A DNA stretch of 64,000 bases from Emticicia sp051209875 (GTDB lineage Bacteria > Bacteroidota > Bacteroidia > Cytophagales > Spirosomataceae): positions 1,240,001-1,304,000 of the forward strand of contig NZ_JBNTQY010000001.1 in NCBI RefSeq assembly GCF_051209875.1. Reading direction: 5' to 3'. This document shows, piece after piece, positions 27,001-30,177 of this stretch. Position numbers and translations under genes: made by a program. Every line of letters begins with the position of its first letter. Within the stretch, counting starts at the first letter, position 1. The notes under the pieces are model-generated. The model was not told where the DNA came from, searched no databases, and was given only the letters and a program-made list of their open reading frames with translations.

Positions 27001-27004
27001 ATAG
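2..27004 (+). CDS. Giant SprB-repeat / Ig-like repeat cell-surface protein with T9SS type B C-terminal domain (5' partial)
   Basis: The frame is open from base 2, mid-repeat, to the TAG at 27002-27004, so 9000 residues are visible and the start lies upstream. Domains in order: 25 SprB-type repeats of 75 aa (CNGDNSG...GGTGALKYLWSNGATT...LAAGTYSVTVTDAN); two diverged SprB repeats (about 5740-6190); Ig-like domains (6190-6880); 37+19+18 Ig-like units of 73 aa with WSTGATT-like cores and four Cys each (6890-23095); about nine diverged units (23096-25090); three DUF11-like domains (about 25385-26690); and a gliding-motility-associated type B CTD (FSPNGDGNNDFF, YNRWG, WDG, PDGTYYY; 26700-27001). 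Known of the family: such CTD proteins cross the outer membrane by T9SS and are held at the surface, and SprB of Flavobacterium johnsoniae is the mobile gliding adhesin. Inference: a surface adhesin or filament. It is followed by a PorE-like gene. The repeat DNA is visibly richer in G+C than its AT-rich flanks. Confidence 0.95.
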   Translation, partial: LTGLAAGTYSVTVTDANNCSATASVLITEPTKVVASIVGTNLTCNGDNSGKANLTASGGTGALKYLWSNGATTEDLTGLAAGTYSVTVTDANSCSATASVLITEPTKVVASIVGTNLTCNGDNSGKANLTASGGTGALKYLWSNGATTEDLTGLAAGTYSVTVTDANYCSATASVLITEPTKVVASIVGTNLTCNGDNSGKANLTASGGTGALKYLWSNGATTEDLTGLAAGTYSVTVTDANSCTATASVLITEPTKVVASIVGTNLTCNGDNSGKANLTASGGTGALKYLWSNGATTEDLTGLAAGTYSVTVTDANYCSATASVLITEPTKVVASIVGTNLTCNGDNSGKANLTASGGTGALKYLWSNGATTEDLTGLAAGTYSVTVTDANYCSATASVLITEPTKVVASIVGTNLTCNGDNSGKANLTASGGTGALKYLWSNGATTEDLTGLAAGTYSVTVTDANYCSATASVLITEPTKVVASIVGTNLTCNGDNSGKANLTASGGTGALKYLWSNGATTEDLTGLAAGTYSVTVTDANYCSATASVLITEPTKVVASIVGTNLTCNGDNSGKANLTASGGTGALKYLWSNGATTEDLTGLAAGTYSVTVTDANSCTATASVLITEPTKVVASIVGTNLTCNGDNSGKANLTASGGTGALKYLWSNGATTEDLTGLAAGTYSVTVTDANSCTATASVLITEPTKVVASIVGTNLTCNGDNSGKANLTASGGTGALKYLWSNGATTEDLTGLAAGTYSVTVTDANYCSATASVLITEPTKVVASIVGTNLTCNGDNSGKANLTASGGTGALKYLWSNGATTEDLTGLAAGTYSVTVTDANSCTATASVLITEPTKVVASIVGTNLTCNGDNSGKANLTASGGTGALKYLWSNGATTEDLTGLAAGTYSVTVTDANYCSATASVLITEPTKVVASIVGTNLTCNGDNSGKANLTASGGTGALKYLWSNGATTEDLTGLAAGTYSVTVTDANSCSATASVLITEPTKVVASIVGTNLTCNGDNSGKANLTASGGTGALKYLWSNGATTEDLTGLAAGTYSVTVTDANSCSATASVLITEPTKVVASIVGTNLTCNGDNSGKANLTASGGTGALKYLWSNGATTEDLTGLAAGTYSVTVTDANYCSATASVLITEPTKVVASIVGTNLTCNGDNSGKANLTASGGTGALKYLWSNGATTEDLTGLAAGTYSVTVTDANSCSATASVLITEPTKVVASIVGTNLTCNGDNSGKANLTASGGTGALKYLWSNGATTEDLTGLAAGTYSVTVTDANSCTATASVLITEPTKVVASIVGTNLTCNGDNSGKANLTASGGTGALKYLWSNGATTEDLTGLAAGTYSVTVTDANSCTATASVLITEPTKVVASIVGTNLTCNGDNSGKANLTASGGTGALKYLWSNGATTEDLTGLAAGTYSVTVTDANNCSATASVLITEPTKVVASIVGTNLTCNGDNSGKANLTASGGTGALKYLWSNGATTEDLTGLAAGTYSVTVTDANYCSATASVLITEPTKVVASIVGTNLTCNGDNSGKANLTASGGTGALKYLWSNGATTEDLTGLAAGTYSVTVTDANSCSATASVLITEPTKVVASIVGTNLTCNGDNSGKANLTASGGTGALKYLWSNGATTEDLTGLAAGTYSVTVTDANSCSATASVLITEPTKVVASIVGTNLTCNGDNSGKANLTASGGTGALKYLWSNGATTEDLTGLAAGTYSVTVTDANYCSATASVLITEPTKVVASIVGTNLTCNGDNSGKANLTASGGTGALKYLWSNGATTEDLTGLAAGTYSVTVTDANNCSATASVLITEPTKVVASIVGTNLTCNGDNSGKANLTASGGTGALKYLWSNGATTEDLTGLAAGTYSVTVTDANNCSATASVYITQPEPLTLTGTSIDVKCNDETNGSVTLTATGGKTPYSYSKDGINFQPSNVFSGLTAGVYTFTVKDQNYCIKTTVVEVKQPDKLIATPSKTDVTCYSGKDGSATVNVSGGKTPYSYQWNTGATTQTITGLAAGTYTVQVTDANGCKVSLTGIIVNQPAPLVPTIGSNSPVCEGTTISLTSSGGITYSWTGPNSFTSTLQNPFITPATLAEQGTYNVTVTDSKGCIGTTATVVTIKVLEKIVSTNANVCEGQNLTLTAPDYGIGATYQWTGPNAFAQSGRIVTINSVTLAAEGVYTIVVTKELCTTTGTVTVDVKEKPTPPTISVDGANTICEKGSVTLVASACVSGTVVWSTTATGNTITVANEGTYTAICKVGDCSSNVSNSVIVTKGTTPVAPTITSDKTICCDGEKAKLTASGCVGSLTWSTGATTSIIEVSVAGTYTASCSNSCGSSSSSTPIIIRTGVKPTTPTIVTNKETLCLGESATLIASGCNGSLNWSTGATTSSITVLVAGTYSVVCETICGVSPKSNEILINTGNKPNAPLISADKTGICVGESAVLTASGCVGSLTWSTGATTNIITVSAAGTYTAICSNVCGSSGSSNPVVINQNSKPNAPLISADKTICCDGEKAKLTASGCVGSLTWSTGATTSIIEVSVAGTYTASCSNSCGSSSSSTPIIIRTGVKPTTPTIVTNKETLCLGESATLIASGCNGSLNWSTGATTSSITVLVAGTYSVVCETICGVSPKSNEILINTGNKPNAPLISADKTGICVGESAVLTASGCVGSLTWSTGATTNIITVSAAGTYTAICSNVCGSSGSSNPVVINQNSKPNAPLISADKTGICVGESAVLTASGCVGSLTWSTGATTNIITVSAAGTYTAICSNVCGSSGSSNPVVINQNSKPNAPLISADKTGICVGESAVLTASGCVGSLTWSTGATTNIITVSAAGTYTAICSNVCGSSGSSNPVVINQNSKPNAPLISADKTGICVGESAVLTASGCVGSLTWSTGATTNIITVSAAGTYTAICSNVCGSSGSSNPVVINQNSKPNAPLISADKTGICVGESAVLTASGCVGSLTWSTGATTNIITVSAAGTYTATCSNVCGSSGSSNPVVINQNSKPNAPLISADKTGICVGESAVLTASGCVGSLTWSTGATTNIITVSAAGTYTAICSNVCGSSGSSNPVVINQNSKPNAPLISADKTGICVGESAVLTASGCVGSLTWSTGATTNIITVSAAGTYTAICSNVCGSSGSSNPVVINQNSKPNAPLISADKTICCDGEKAKLTASGCVGSLTWSTGATTSIIEVSVAGTYTASCSNSCGSSSSSTPIIIRTGVKPTTPTIVTNKETLCLGESATLIASGCNGSLNWSTGATTSSITVLVAGTYSVVCETICGVSPKSNEILINTGNKPNAPLISADKTGICVGESAVLTASGCVGSLTWSTGATTNIITVSAAGTYTAICSNVCGSSGSSNPVVINQNSKPNAPLISADKTGICVGESAVLTASGCVGSLTWSTGATTNIITVSAAGTYTAICSNVCGSSGSSNPVVINQNSKPNAPLISADKTGICVGESAVLTASGCVGSLTWSTGATTNIITVSAAGTYTAICSNVCGSSGSSNPVVINQNSKPNAPLISADKTGICVGESAVLTASGCVGSLTWSTGATTNIITVSAAGTYTAICSNVCGSSGSSNPVVINQNSKPNAPLISADKTGVCVGESAVLTASGCVGSLTWSTGATTNIITVSAAGTYTATCSNVCGSSGSSNPVVINQNSKPNAPLISADKTGICVGESAVLTASGCVGSLTWSTGATTNIITVSAAGTYTAICSNVCGSSGSSNPVVINQNSKPNAPLISADKTGICVGESAVLTASGCVGSLTWSTGATTNIITVSAAGTYTAICSNVCGSSGSSNPVVINQNSKPNAPLISADKTGVCVGESAVLTASGCVGSLTWSTGATTNIITVSAAGTYTATCSNVCGSSGSSNPVVINQNSKPNAPLISADKTGICVGESAVLTASGCVGSLTWSTGATTNIITVSAAGTYTAICSNVCGSSGSSNPVVINQNSKPNAPLISADKTGICVGESAVLTASGCVGSLTWSTGATTNIITVSAAGTYTAICSNVCGSSGSSNPVVINQNSKPNAPLISADKTGICVGESAVLTASGCVGSLTWSTGATTNIITVSAAGTYTAICSNVCGSSGSSNPVVINQNSKPNTPLISADKTGICVGESAVLTASGCVGSLTWSTGATTNIITVSAAGTYTATCSNVCGSSGSSNPVVINQNSKPNAPLISADKTGICVGESAVLTASGCVGSLTWSTGATTNIITVSAAGTYTAICSNVCGSSGSSNPVVINQNSKPNAPLISSDKTICCDGEKAKLTASGCVGSLTWSTGATTSIIEVSVAGTYTAICSNSCGSSSSSTPIIIRTGVKPTTPTIATNKETLCLGESATLIASGCNGSLNWSTGATTSSITVLVAGTYSVVCETICGVSPKSNEILINTGSKPNAPLISADKTGICVGESAVLTASGCVGSLTWSTGATTNIITVSAAGTYTAICSNVCGSSGSSNPVVINQNSKPNAPLISADKTGICVGESAVLTASGCVGSLTWSTGATTNIITVSAAGTYTAICSNVCGSSGSSNPVVINQNSKPNAPLISSDKTICCDGEKAKLTASGCVGSLTWSTGATTSIIEVSVAGTYTAICSNSCGSSSSSTPIIIRTGVKPTTPTIVTNKETLCLGESATLIASGCNGSLNWSTGATTSSITVLVAGTYSVVCETICGVSPKSNEILINTGSKPNAPLISADKTGICVGESAVLTASGCVGSLTWSTGATTNIITVSAAGTYTAICSNVCGSSGSSNPVVINQNSKPNAPLISADKTGICVGESAVLTASGCVGSLTWSTGATTNIITVSAAGTYTAICSNVCGSSGSSNPVVINQNSKPNAPLISSDKTICCDGEKAKLTASGCVGSLTWSTGATTSIIEVSVAGTYTAICSNSCGSSSSSTPIIIRTGVKPTTPTIVTNKETLCLGESATLIASGCNGSLNWSTGATTSSITVLVAGTYSVVCETICGVSPKSNEILINTGNKPNAPVISTTKNSLCNNESATLSATGCSGNIKWSTGATTASISVSAAGTYTATCSNACGESGASNAVIINTGNSPASPVISTTKNSLCNNESATLSATGCSGNIKWSTGATTASISVSAAGTYTATCSNACGESGASNAVIISTGNSPASPVISTTKNSLCNNESATLSATGCSGNIKWSTGSTTASISVSAAGTYTATCSNACGESGASNAVIINTGNSPASPVISTTKNSLCNNESATLSATGCSGNIKWSTGATTASISVSAAGTYTATCSNACGESGASNAVIISTGNSPASPVISTTKNSLCNNESATLSATGCSGNIKWSTGATTASISVSAAGTYTATCSNACGESGASNAVIINTGNSPASPVISTTKNSLCNNESATLSATGCSGNIKWSTGATTASISVSAAGTYTATCSNACGESGASNAVIISTGNSPASPVISTTKNSLCNNESATLSATGCSGNIKWSTGATTASISVSAAGTYTATCSNACGESGASNAVIINTGNSPASPVISTTKNSLCNNESATLSATGCSGNIKWSTGATTASISVSAAGTYTATCSNACGESGASNAVIISTGNSPASPVISTTKNSLCNNESATLSATGCSGNIKWSTGATTASISVSAAGTYTATCSNACGESGASNAVIINTGNSPASPVISTTKNSLCNNESATLSATGCSGNIKWSTGSTTASISVSAAGTYTATCSNACGESGASNAVIINTGNSPASPVISTTKNSLCNNESATLSATGCSGNIKWSTGATTASISVSAAGTYTATCSNACGESGASNAVIINTGNSPASPVISTTKNSLCNNESATLSATGCSGNIKWSTGSTTASISVSAAGTYTATCSNACGESGASNAVIINTGNSPASPVISTTKNSLCNNESATLSATGCSGNIKWSTGATTASISVSAAGTYTATCSNACGESGASNAVIINTGNSPASPVISTTKNSLCNNESATLSATGCSGNIKWSTGATTASISVSAAGTYTATCSNACGESGASNAVIINTGNSPASPVISTTKNSLCNNESATLSATGCSGNIKWSTGATTASISVSAAGTYTATCSNACGESGASNAVIISTGNSPASPVISTTKNSLCNNESATLSATGCSGNIKWSTGSTTASISVSAAGTYTATCSNACGESGASNAVIINTGNSPASPVISTTKNSLCNNESATLSATGCSGNIKWSTGATTASISVSAAGTYTATCSNACGESGASNAVIISTGNSPASPVISTTKNSLCNNESATLSATGCSGNIKWSTGSTTASISVSAAGTYTATCSNACGESGASNAVIINTGNSPASPVISTTKNSLCNNESATLSATGCSGNIKWSTGATTASISVSAAGTYTATCSNACGESGASNAVIINTGNSPASPVISTSKNSLCPGESATLSATGCSGNIKWSTGATGNTTTVSSSGTYTAVCLNACGESGASNVVTISVGTLPTAPVISTTKTSLCGTESATLSASGCVGTLKWSNGVTGSSIVVSTSGTYTAVCSSTCGDSGNSNAIVISTGSNPASPVISTSKNSLCPGESAVLSATGCSGNIKWSTGATGNTTTVSSSGTYTAVCLNACGESGASNVVTISVGTLPTAPVISTTKTSLCGTESATLSASGCVGTLKWSNGVTGSSIVVSTSGTYTAVCSSTCGDSGNSNAIVISTGSNPASPVISTSKNSLCPGESAVLSATGCSGNIKWSTGATGNTTTVSSSGTYTAVCLNACGESGASNVVTISVGTLPTAPVISTTKTSLCGTESATLSASGCVGTLKWSNGVTGSSIVVSTSGTYTAVCSSTCGDSGNSNAIVISTGSNPASPVISTSKNSLCPGESATLSATGCSGNIKWSTGSTTASISVSAAGTYTAVCLNACGESGASNVVTISVGTLPTAPVISTTKTSLCGTESATLSASGCVGTLKWSNGVTGSSIVVSTSGTYTAVCSSTCGDSGNSNAIVISTGSNPASPVISTSKNSLCPGESAVLSATGCSGNIKWSTGATGNTTTVSSSGTYTAVCLNACGESGASNVVTISVGTLPTAPVISTTKTSLCGTESATLSASGCVGTLKWSNGVTGSSIVVSTSGTYTAVCSSTCGDSGNSNAIVISTGSNPASPVISTSKNSLCPGESATLSATGCSGNIKWSTGATGNTTTVSSSGTYTAVCLNACGESGASNVVTISVGTLPTAPVISTTKTSLCGTESATLSASGCVGTLKWSNGVTGSSIVVSTSGTYTAVCSSTCGDSGNSNAIVISTGSNPASPVISTSKNSLCPGESAVLSATGCSGNIKWSTGATGNTTTVSSSGTYTAVCLNACGESGASNVVTISVGTLPTAPVISTTKTSLCGTESATLSASGCVGTLKWSNGVTGSSIVVSTSGTYTAVCSSTCGDSGNSNAIVISTGSNPASPVISTSKNSLCPGESAVLSATGCSGNIKWSTGATGNTTTVSSSGTYTAVCLNACGESGASNVVTISVGTLPTAPVISTTKTSLCGTESATLSASGCVGTLKWSNGVTGSSIVVSTSGTYTAVCSSTCGDSGNSNAIVISTGSNPASPVISTSKNSLCPGESAVLSATGCSGNIKWSTGATGNTTTVSSSGTYTAVCLNACGESGASNVVTISVGTLPTAPVISTTKTSLCGTESATLSASGCVGTLKWSNGVTGSSIVVSTSGTYTAVCSSTCGDSGNSNTIVISTGSGPNPPSISTTKTSICGTENAILTATGCAGTVTWSNAATGTSITVTIAGTYTARCSGIGCGDSVPSNQVVIKTDSAPASPIISASKVGLCGTETATLTASGCNNTVKWSNAATGTSITVSTAGTYTATCISACGESGQSNAIVIVLTPAPSIPTVTASNTNICGTETATLTATGCAGTVTWSTGATTTSISVSVAGTYTATCKTICSESEPSQGVVIKRGNTPSAPVISSNKTNVCETEKATLSSTGCTGIITWSTGATSSSIQVGAGTYTATCTNSCGVSGNSNAIIITNGGLPNSPTVTANRTSLCGTETAILTSSSCAGTITWSTGATGSSLTVTTAGTYTAVCKNACGTSPASVAITITSGGNPSAPNLTTDKPEICATESATLTATGCSGTVTWSTGATGSTLKVTTAGTYTATCQNTCGISIAAAPLNIKTKADCGTCNAPTPAITASVTTICKPQNVTLTATGCATGTIVWSTGQTGTSVIVKPTATTIYSATCKVSDNCTSPLSNTIQIKVGTVATPTLACSTDLVCKGESVTIKAYGCEGVVIWSTGQTGESIIVTPDGSSTYTAKCKVGDCESPITEHLNIAVGTPNKPFVTCKNSVICLGGSSTLTASGCTGTVVWSTGQTGAVLTVSPKTEKSTYSAICKSNGGKCESEKSNEIEITVGKTVVAPKVIAEVKNICPFNTADLNTAILGDPSTNGGQFEFHTSSSPSSPIVTNPGAVGEATYYVFERSNVGCYSDAVAVRVVITVCPGGVTPPSPPVVDIEVRKVASAKNIPVNEIATYKVVVKNKGEVKASGIEVRDILPSGLTFESVSSNAKYANGIVSIKIDTLKKGDSTTFTYTTKVTAAGKIVNKAELFKINETDNVLSNNSSEFIINDPINGKLIGISKVCDPAVLVSDMIYNVPFVIYVTNLGGEDVNKLQVKDDLDRAFGNGAKILNDTIKLVADAGLVVNPKYTGRGLNTNMLIDSASSIKKGQKLAIRFTVKVDLKNATITNFFNSAEVTFDGNKNDISTSGVNADPDDDGDPTNNQEATKIDIKIDNVPTKPAIGIALSIADSVKVDDKSYNVTYLALVKNVGNSKLTNVQVADSLSKVFADSVTYQLVGKPTAGKNSTLKLNPNFNGKEDVNLLIADSTSKLNVSQLDSIYYTVKVFHNGHTGPFANYAYAKAIGNGNIVSDISNTGIEIKVNESSPTLLRLPLVSGIVIIPEAFSPNGDGNNDFFKITIPNTAKLISADIYNRWGHVVYRDKDNVLATKGWDGTSNQGIRFGTEGVPDGTYYYAIDYELDGQRVHKVSYITIAR
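125..5699 (+). repeat. Tandem array of 25 SprB-type 225-bp units
   Basis: Units of exactly 225 bp (75 codons) start at 125 and recur to 5525. They differ by a few, mostly synonymous, substitutions. The commonest protein variation is at the DAN-[S/Y/N]-C-[S/T]-AT position near the unit end. A partial unit precedes base 125, so the array continues outside the window. The last unit changes into a diverged SprB repeat after 5700. Confidence 0.97.
6890..14992 (+). repeat. Tandem array of 37 Ig-like 219-bp units (types A, B, C)
   Basis: Thirty-seven in-frame units of 73 codons. Type A contains TICCDGEKAKL, type B contains ETLCLGESATLIASGC, type C contains GICVGESAVLTASGC. A and B always occur as an A-B pair (at 6890, 7547, 9518, 12803, 13679 and 14555), separated by runs of 1, 7, 13, 2 and 2 type C units; the last A-B pair directly precedes the next array. 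Units of one type are almost identical in DNA. Confidence 0.95.
14993..19153 (+). repeat. Tandem array of 19 Ig-like 219-bp units (type D)
   Basis: Nineteen units of exactly 219 bp with the core NSLCNNESATLSATGCSGN and the ending NACGESGASNAVII. Units differ mainly at two points: an Asn or Ser in the linker (INTG or ISTG) and Ala or Ser in WSTG[A/S]TT. In the first half the linker variants alternate, giving a two-unit super-period. Confidence 0.95.
19154..23095 (+). repeat. Nine copies of a 438-bp two-unit (type E-F) higher-order repeat
   Basis: Each copy holds an E unit (NSLCPGES..., GNTTTVSSSGTYTAVC) and an F unit (TSLCGTES..., WSNGVTGSS). Nine copies fill 3942 bp exactly. Copy four carries a D-type patch in its E unit. 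After 23095 the units are still related but clearly diverged. Confidence 0.95.
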
Positions 27005-27026
27005 GATAAATCTTAAGTAACCCACT

Positions 27027-27080
27027 AAATGCCACCTTTTCAAAACGAACAAAAACGTGATGAAAGGGGGCATTTTTTTA
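27027..27080 (+). terminator. Hairpin terminator of the giant surface-protein gene
   Basis: An AAATGCC-aCCTTTTC arm (27027-27041) pairs with GAAAGG-GGGCATTT (27062-27075) and is followed by a T run. It sits 23 bp after the stop codon. Confidence 0.75.
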
Positions 27081-27294
27081 TTAATTAAAAGTGTAATTTT
27101 TGAGCTAAAATTGAGTAGAATTGATTAATACTGGTAGAAAATACAACGCTCATAGGCCCTATGTTTGATGTGATTATGAATTGCCAATTATTGACCTTAG
27201 AATATCACTTTTTTTTCGAAAGTATTAACATTGTTACAGGCATGATTTTTGTAAACTGTTCGTTATTCATTCAAGAAGCAACTATTTTTAGAAA

Positions 27295-29850
27295 ATGTTA
27301 TTAAAGAGGTTAATCATATTTATCTACCTCACAACTGCTACTTTTGCCTTATTTGCCCAAAATAACTCCAAATTGCTTCAAAAAGCAGATGCACAATATG
27401 GAGCCTTGGCATATGCAAAAGCCATAGAGTTGTATGAAACTGCTTTGAAAAAACCGAAGAGTTTGACAGATGATGAGATCATAAAAGCTAAAATCAATCT
27501 TGCTTTAAGTTATAAACAAGTAAAAGATTATCAGAATGCTGAAAGAGTATTTTATGATGTTTTAAGTGGAAATCCTATCTTAAAAGGAGACGATATTAAA
27601 GCATATCGCACATTTGCCCAAGTGCTTACAAGTAATGGTAAATTCTCAGAAGCCAATTTATATTGGCAAAAATTTAATGAATTACAAGAACAAGATAAAC
27701 GAGGAGTTGAATTTGTTAAATTGAATAGCAACCGTGAAGCTTTAGAGCGAAATTCAGGAAGCTATAAGATAGAATATGTTGGAATCAATTCAAGTAGTGC
27801 CGATTTTAGCCCTGTTTATTATAAAAAAGGCTTAGTTTTTGTTTCAGGAAGAAGTGCCAACGCAAGTATTAAGAGAGTTTTTAATTGGGATGCTTCTTCA
27901 TTTCTTGACCTATTTTATCTCGAAGACCTCAAAGCTCTTGGTACGGAAACAGGTGCATCTGCTACTGGTTCGAGTTCTCAAACAGCTTCTCCAAAAACAC
28001 CTCAACCATCCAAAAGGCTGGGGAGTGATTATTATACTCCACCTACTGCCAATGATACAAAAACCGTTGGTCGTAAAGGAAGTGACTATATCACTGGTAG
28101 TAAAGATTTGGATTATGAAGAAACACCTTCGATTCCTACCGAGAAATTTAGCAAATCACTTAATTCAAAATACCATGAAGGCCCTTGTGCTTTTTTTCAT
28201 GATGGAATGAAAATTGTTTTCACAAGGAATAGCCAAAGTGGGGGAGGAGGTATTTTTGGACAAAAGAAAAATGCAGCGATTACTCGATTAAAACTTTATA
28301 CTGCCGAATATGAAGACAAAGAGTGGCGAAAAATCAAAGAAATTCCTTTTAATAGCAATGATTATTCGTGCGGACATCCAACCCTGACCATTGATGATAA
28401 AATCATGTATTTTGTGTCTGACATGCCAGGAGGATATGGTGGAACCGATATTTGGATGACTCGATATAACAATGGAGATTGGACAAAACCTCAAAATTTA
28501 GGCGGAACAGTGAATACTCGTGGTAATGAAATGTTTCCATTCATTGATGAGCGTGGCAACCTCTATTTTTCGTCCGATGGTCATCCAGGCTTGGGTGATT
28601 TAGATATGTTTTTCATTCCAATGAATACAGCTACGGCCATGCCAAGTGGGAAAATACGCAACTTAGGTGCTCCGCTTAATTCAAGTAAAGATGATTTCGG
28701 AATTATTACAGATAGCGAGCGTCGTACAGGTTTTTTGAGTAGTAACCGAAAACGTGGCGGAAACGATGACGATATTTATAAATTTACTCGTCTTGGTACA
28801 CTTTATGGCTGCCGTGAATTAGTCGTAAATATCTTTGATAATGAAACCAAAAAGCCTTTCGATAGAATTAGGTTTGAGTATGAAGTTAAAGGAGAGCCAG
28901 CCTTACGTGAAAGTGCGATCACCAATACTTTAGGTACAATAAAACTATGTTTAGAAGCAGATAATGACTTTAATTTCTATGTAAAACAAAATGGTTATCA
29001 ACCAATAACTGTGAATTTTTCAAACAAAGACGCTTCTGATTATGAATCTTCAAAATTAGATATATACCTAAAAAAAGAAGTGTTGATTGTAGAAAAAAAC
29101 AAAAAAAGTAAGGTTGAAACACCTAATCTTACTGCTAATGAGATTTTGGTAGCTCGTAGAAATGGTAATAGTATTTCTACAATTTTTAGAGGAGTTGTGA
29201 CGGCAGGTAAAGATAGTACGCCAATTGCGGGAGTATTGATAAAGTTTATCAATCAATGTAATGGAAGTATTCAAGAAATGACCACAGGAGCCGATGGTTC
29301 TTATGAGTTTAAGCGTGAGTTAAATTGTGATTATATTTTGGAGTCGGTGAAGGAGGGATTTGGAAAATCTTCAGAATTAGTGGCAAAAGTTGAAGAAAAA
29401 CGTAGTATTATTAATATTTTCCGTAAAAAGACTGCACCAGTAAATATCGGTTCATTATTTGATACAAAGTTGTATAAGGTGGGAGATGTGGTACAATTAG
29501 ACAATATTTACTACGACTCCGAAAGTGCAAAAATCAGGAAAGATGCTGCCCGTGAACTTGAAAAATTGGTAAATACCATGCGGAAAAATCCGAACATGAT
29601 TATCGAAATTCGCTCGCATACTGATACACGTGGCAATGCTCAAGATAACTTATATCTTTCTCAACTCAGAGCCAATGAGGTTGTAGATTTTATGGTACAA
29701 AAAGGAATTGCCCGTGGAAGAATGCGAGGTGTTGGAAAAGGAGAGTCAGAGCCTGTTAACGGATGTGGAGATGGTGTGCAGTGTACTGAAGCAGAGCATC
29801 AACGCAATCGCAGAACTGAATTTAAAATTCTTTCAATTGAACGGAAATAA
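27295..29850 (+). CDS. PorE-like OmpA-family protein (TPR, PD40 propeller, carboxypeptidase-regulatory, OmpA domains)
   Basis: An 851-residue protein starting with a signal peptide (cleavage near FALFAQ). Residues about 25-150 look like TPR helices. Residues about 170-490 form WD40-like PD40 blades (DFSPVYY, GPCAFFHDG, DMPGGYGGTDIW, FSSDGHPGLGDLDMF). Two carboxypeptidase-regulatory-like beta domains follow (about 500-580 and 635-700), then a C-terminal OmpA peptidoglycan-binding domain (about 735-851; YYDSESAKI, IEIRSHTDTRG, NRRTEFKI). A Ser/Thr/Pro-rich insertion lies at about 205-275. This order matches PorE/SprE-linked T9SS proteins, where the OmpA domain anchors a periplasmic scaffold to peptidoglycan. 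It follows the giant T9SS cargo gene, 290 bp downstream with a terminator between. Inference: it may help secrete or anchor that protein. A generic OmpA/PD40 role is the alternative. Confidence 0.85.
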   Translation: MLLKRLIIFIYLTTATFALFAQNNSKLLQKADAQYGALAYAKAIELYETALKKPKSLTDDEIIKAKINLALSYKQVKDYQNAERVFYDVLSGNPILKGDDIKAYRTFAQVLTSNGKFSEANLYWQKFNELQEQDKRGVEFVKLNSNREALERNSGSYKIEYVGINSSSADFSPVYYKKGLVFVSGRSANASIKRVFNWDASSFLDLFYLEDLKALGTETGASATGSSSQTASPKTPQPSKRLGSDYYTPPTANDTKTVGRKGSDYITGSKDLDYEETPSIPTEKFSKSLNSKYHEGPCAFFHDGMKIVFTRNSQSGGGGIFGQKKNAAITRLKLYTAEYEDKEWRKIKEIPFNSNDYSCGHPTLTIDDKIMYFVSDMPGGYGGTDIWMTRYNNGDWTKPQNLGGTVNTRGNEMFPFIDERGNLYFSSDGHPGLGDLDMFFIPMNTATAMPSGKIRNLGAPLNSSKDDFGIITDSERRTGFLSSNRKRGGNDDDIYKFTRLGTLYGCRELVVNIFDNETKKPFDRIRFEYEVKGEPALRESAITNTLGTIKLCLEADNDFNFYVKQNGYQPITVNFSNKDASDYESSKLDIYLKKEVLIVEKNKKSKVETPNLTANEILVARRNGNSISTIFRGVVTAGKDSTPIAGVLIKFINQCNGSIQEMTTGADGSYEFKRELNCDYILESVKEGFGKSSELVAKVEEKRSIINIFRKKTAPVNIGSLFDTKLYKVGDVVQLDNIYYDSESAKIRKDAARELEKLVNTMRKNPNMIIEIRSHTDTRGNAQDNLYLSQLRANEVVDFMVQKGIARGRMRGVGKGESEPVNGCGDGVQCTEAEHQRNRRTEFKILSIERK

Positions 29851-30177
29851 TCCTATTCATATTTAAAAAAAAAGATAGGATGAATATATTTATTCATCCT
29901 ATACTGTATAGCCATGAAAACTATTTTTCAATAGTGTACAAATATAAATAATACTTAATTGTAATTGTATATAATTCTATAAACTGTATTTTTTGGTGTT
30001 AAATCGACATGAAAACCAAGTTTTTGAGTAGGAATTATGACAACATATCTCGAAAAGATATGTTGTTTTGTTTTAAACTAATTTATCCAAAATTTTAAAT
30101 GATTTATTTTGAAATCAAATTAATTATTTAGATATTTATATAAATAATTAATTATTGATTATTAAGCATCTAAAATC
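29851..30177. other. Non-coding AT-rich gap with two hairpins
   Basis: No credible gene is seen. It holds a 12-bp perfect hairpin at 29875-29902 (ATAGGATGAATA arms, TATT loop); its left arm can also pair with TCCTATTCAT at 29851-29860, allowing two exclusive folds. A second hairpin with a T-rich tail lies at 30040-30074. Confidence 0.6.
30040..30074 (+). terminator. Terminator-like hairpin with CATATCTCGAAA loop region
   Basis: ACAACATATC (30040-30049) pairs with GATATGTTGT (30057-30066) around a TCGAAAA loop, followed by TTTGTTTT. The top of the stem and the loop are nearly the same as in the hairpin at 38870-38904. It lies 190 bp after the OmpA-family gene, so it may end a longer transcript or a small RNA. 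Confidence 0.6.
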
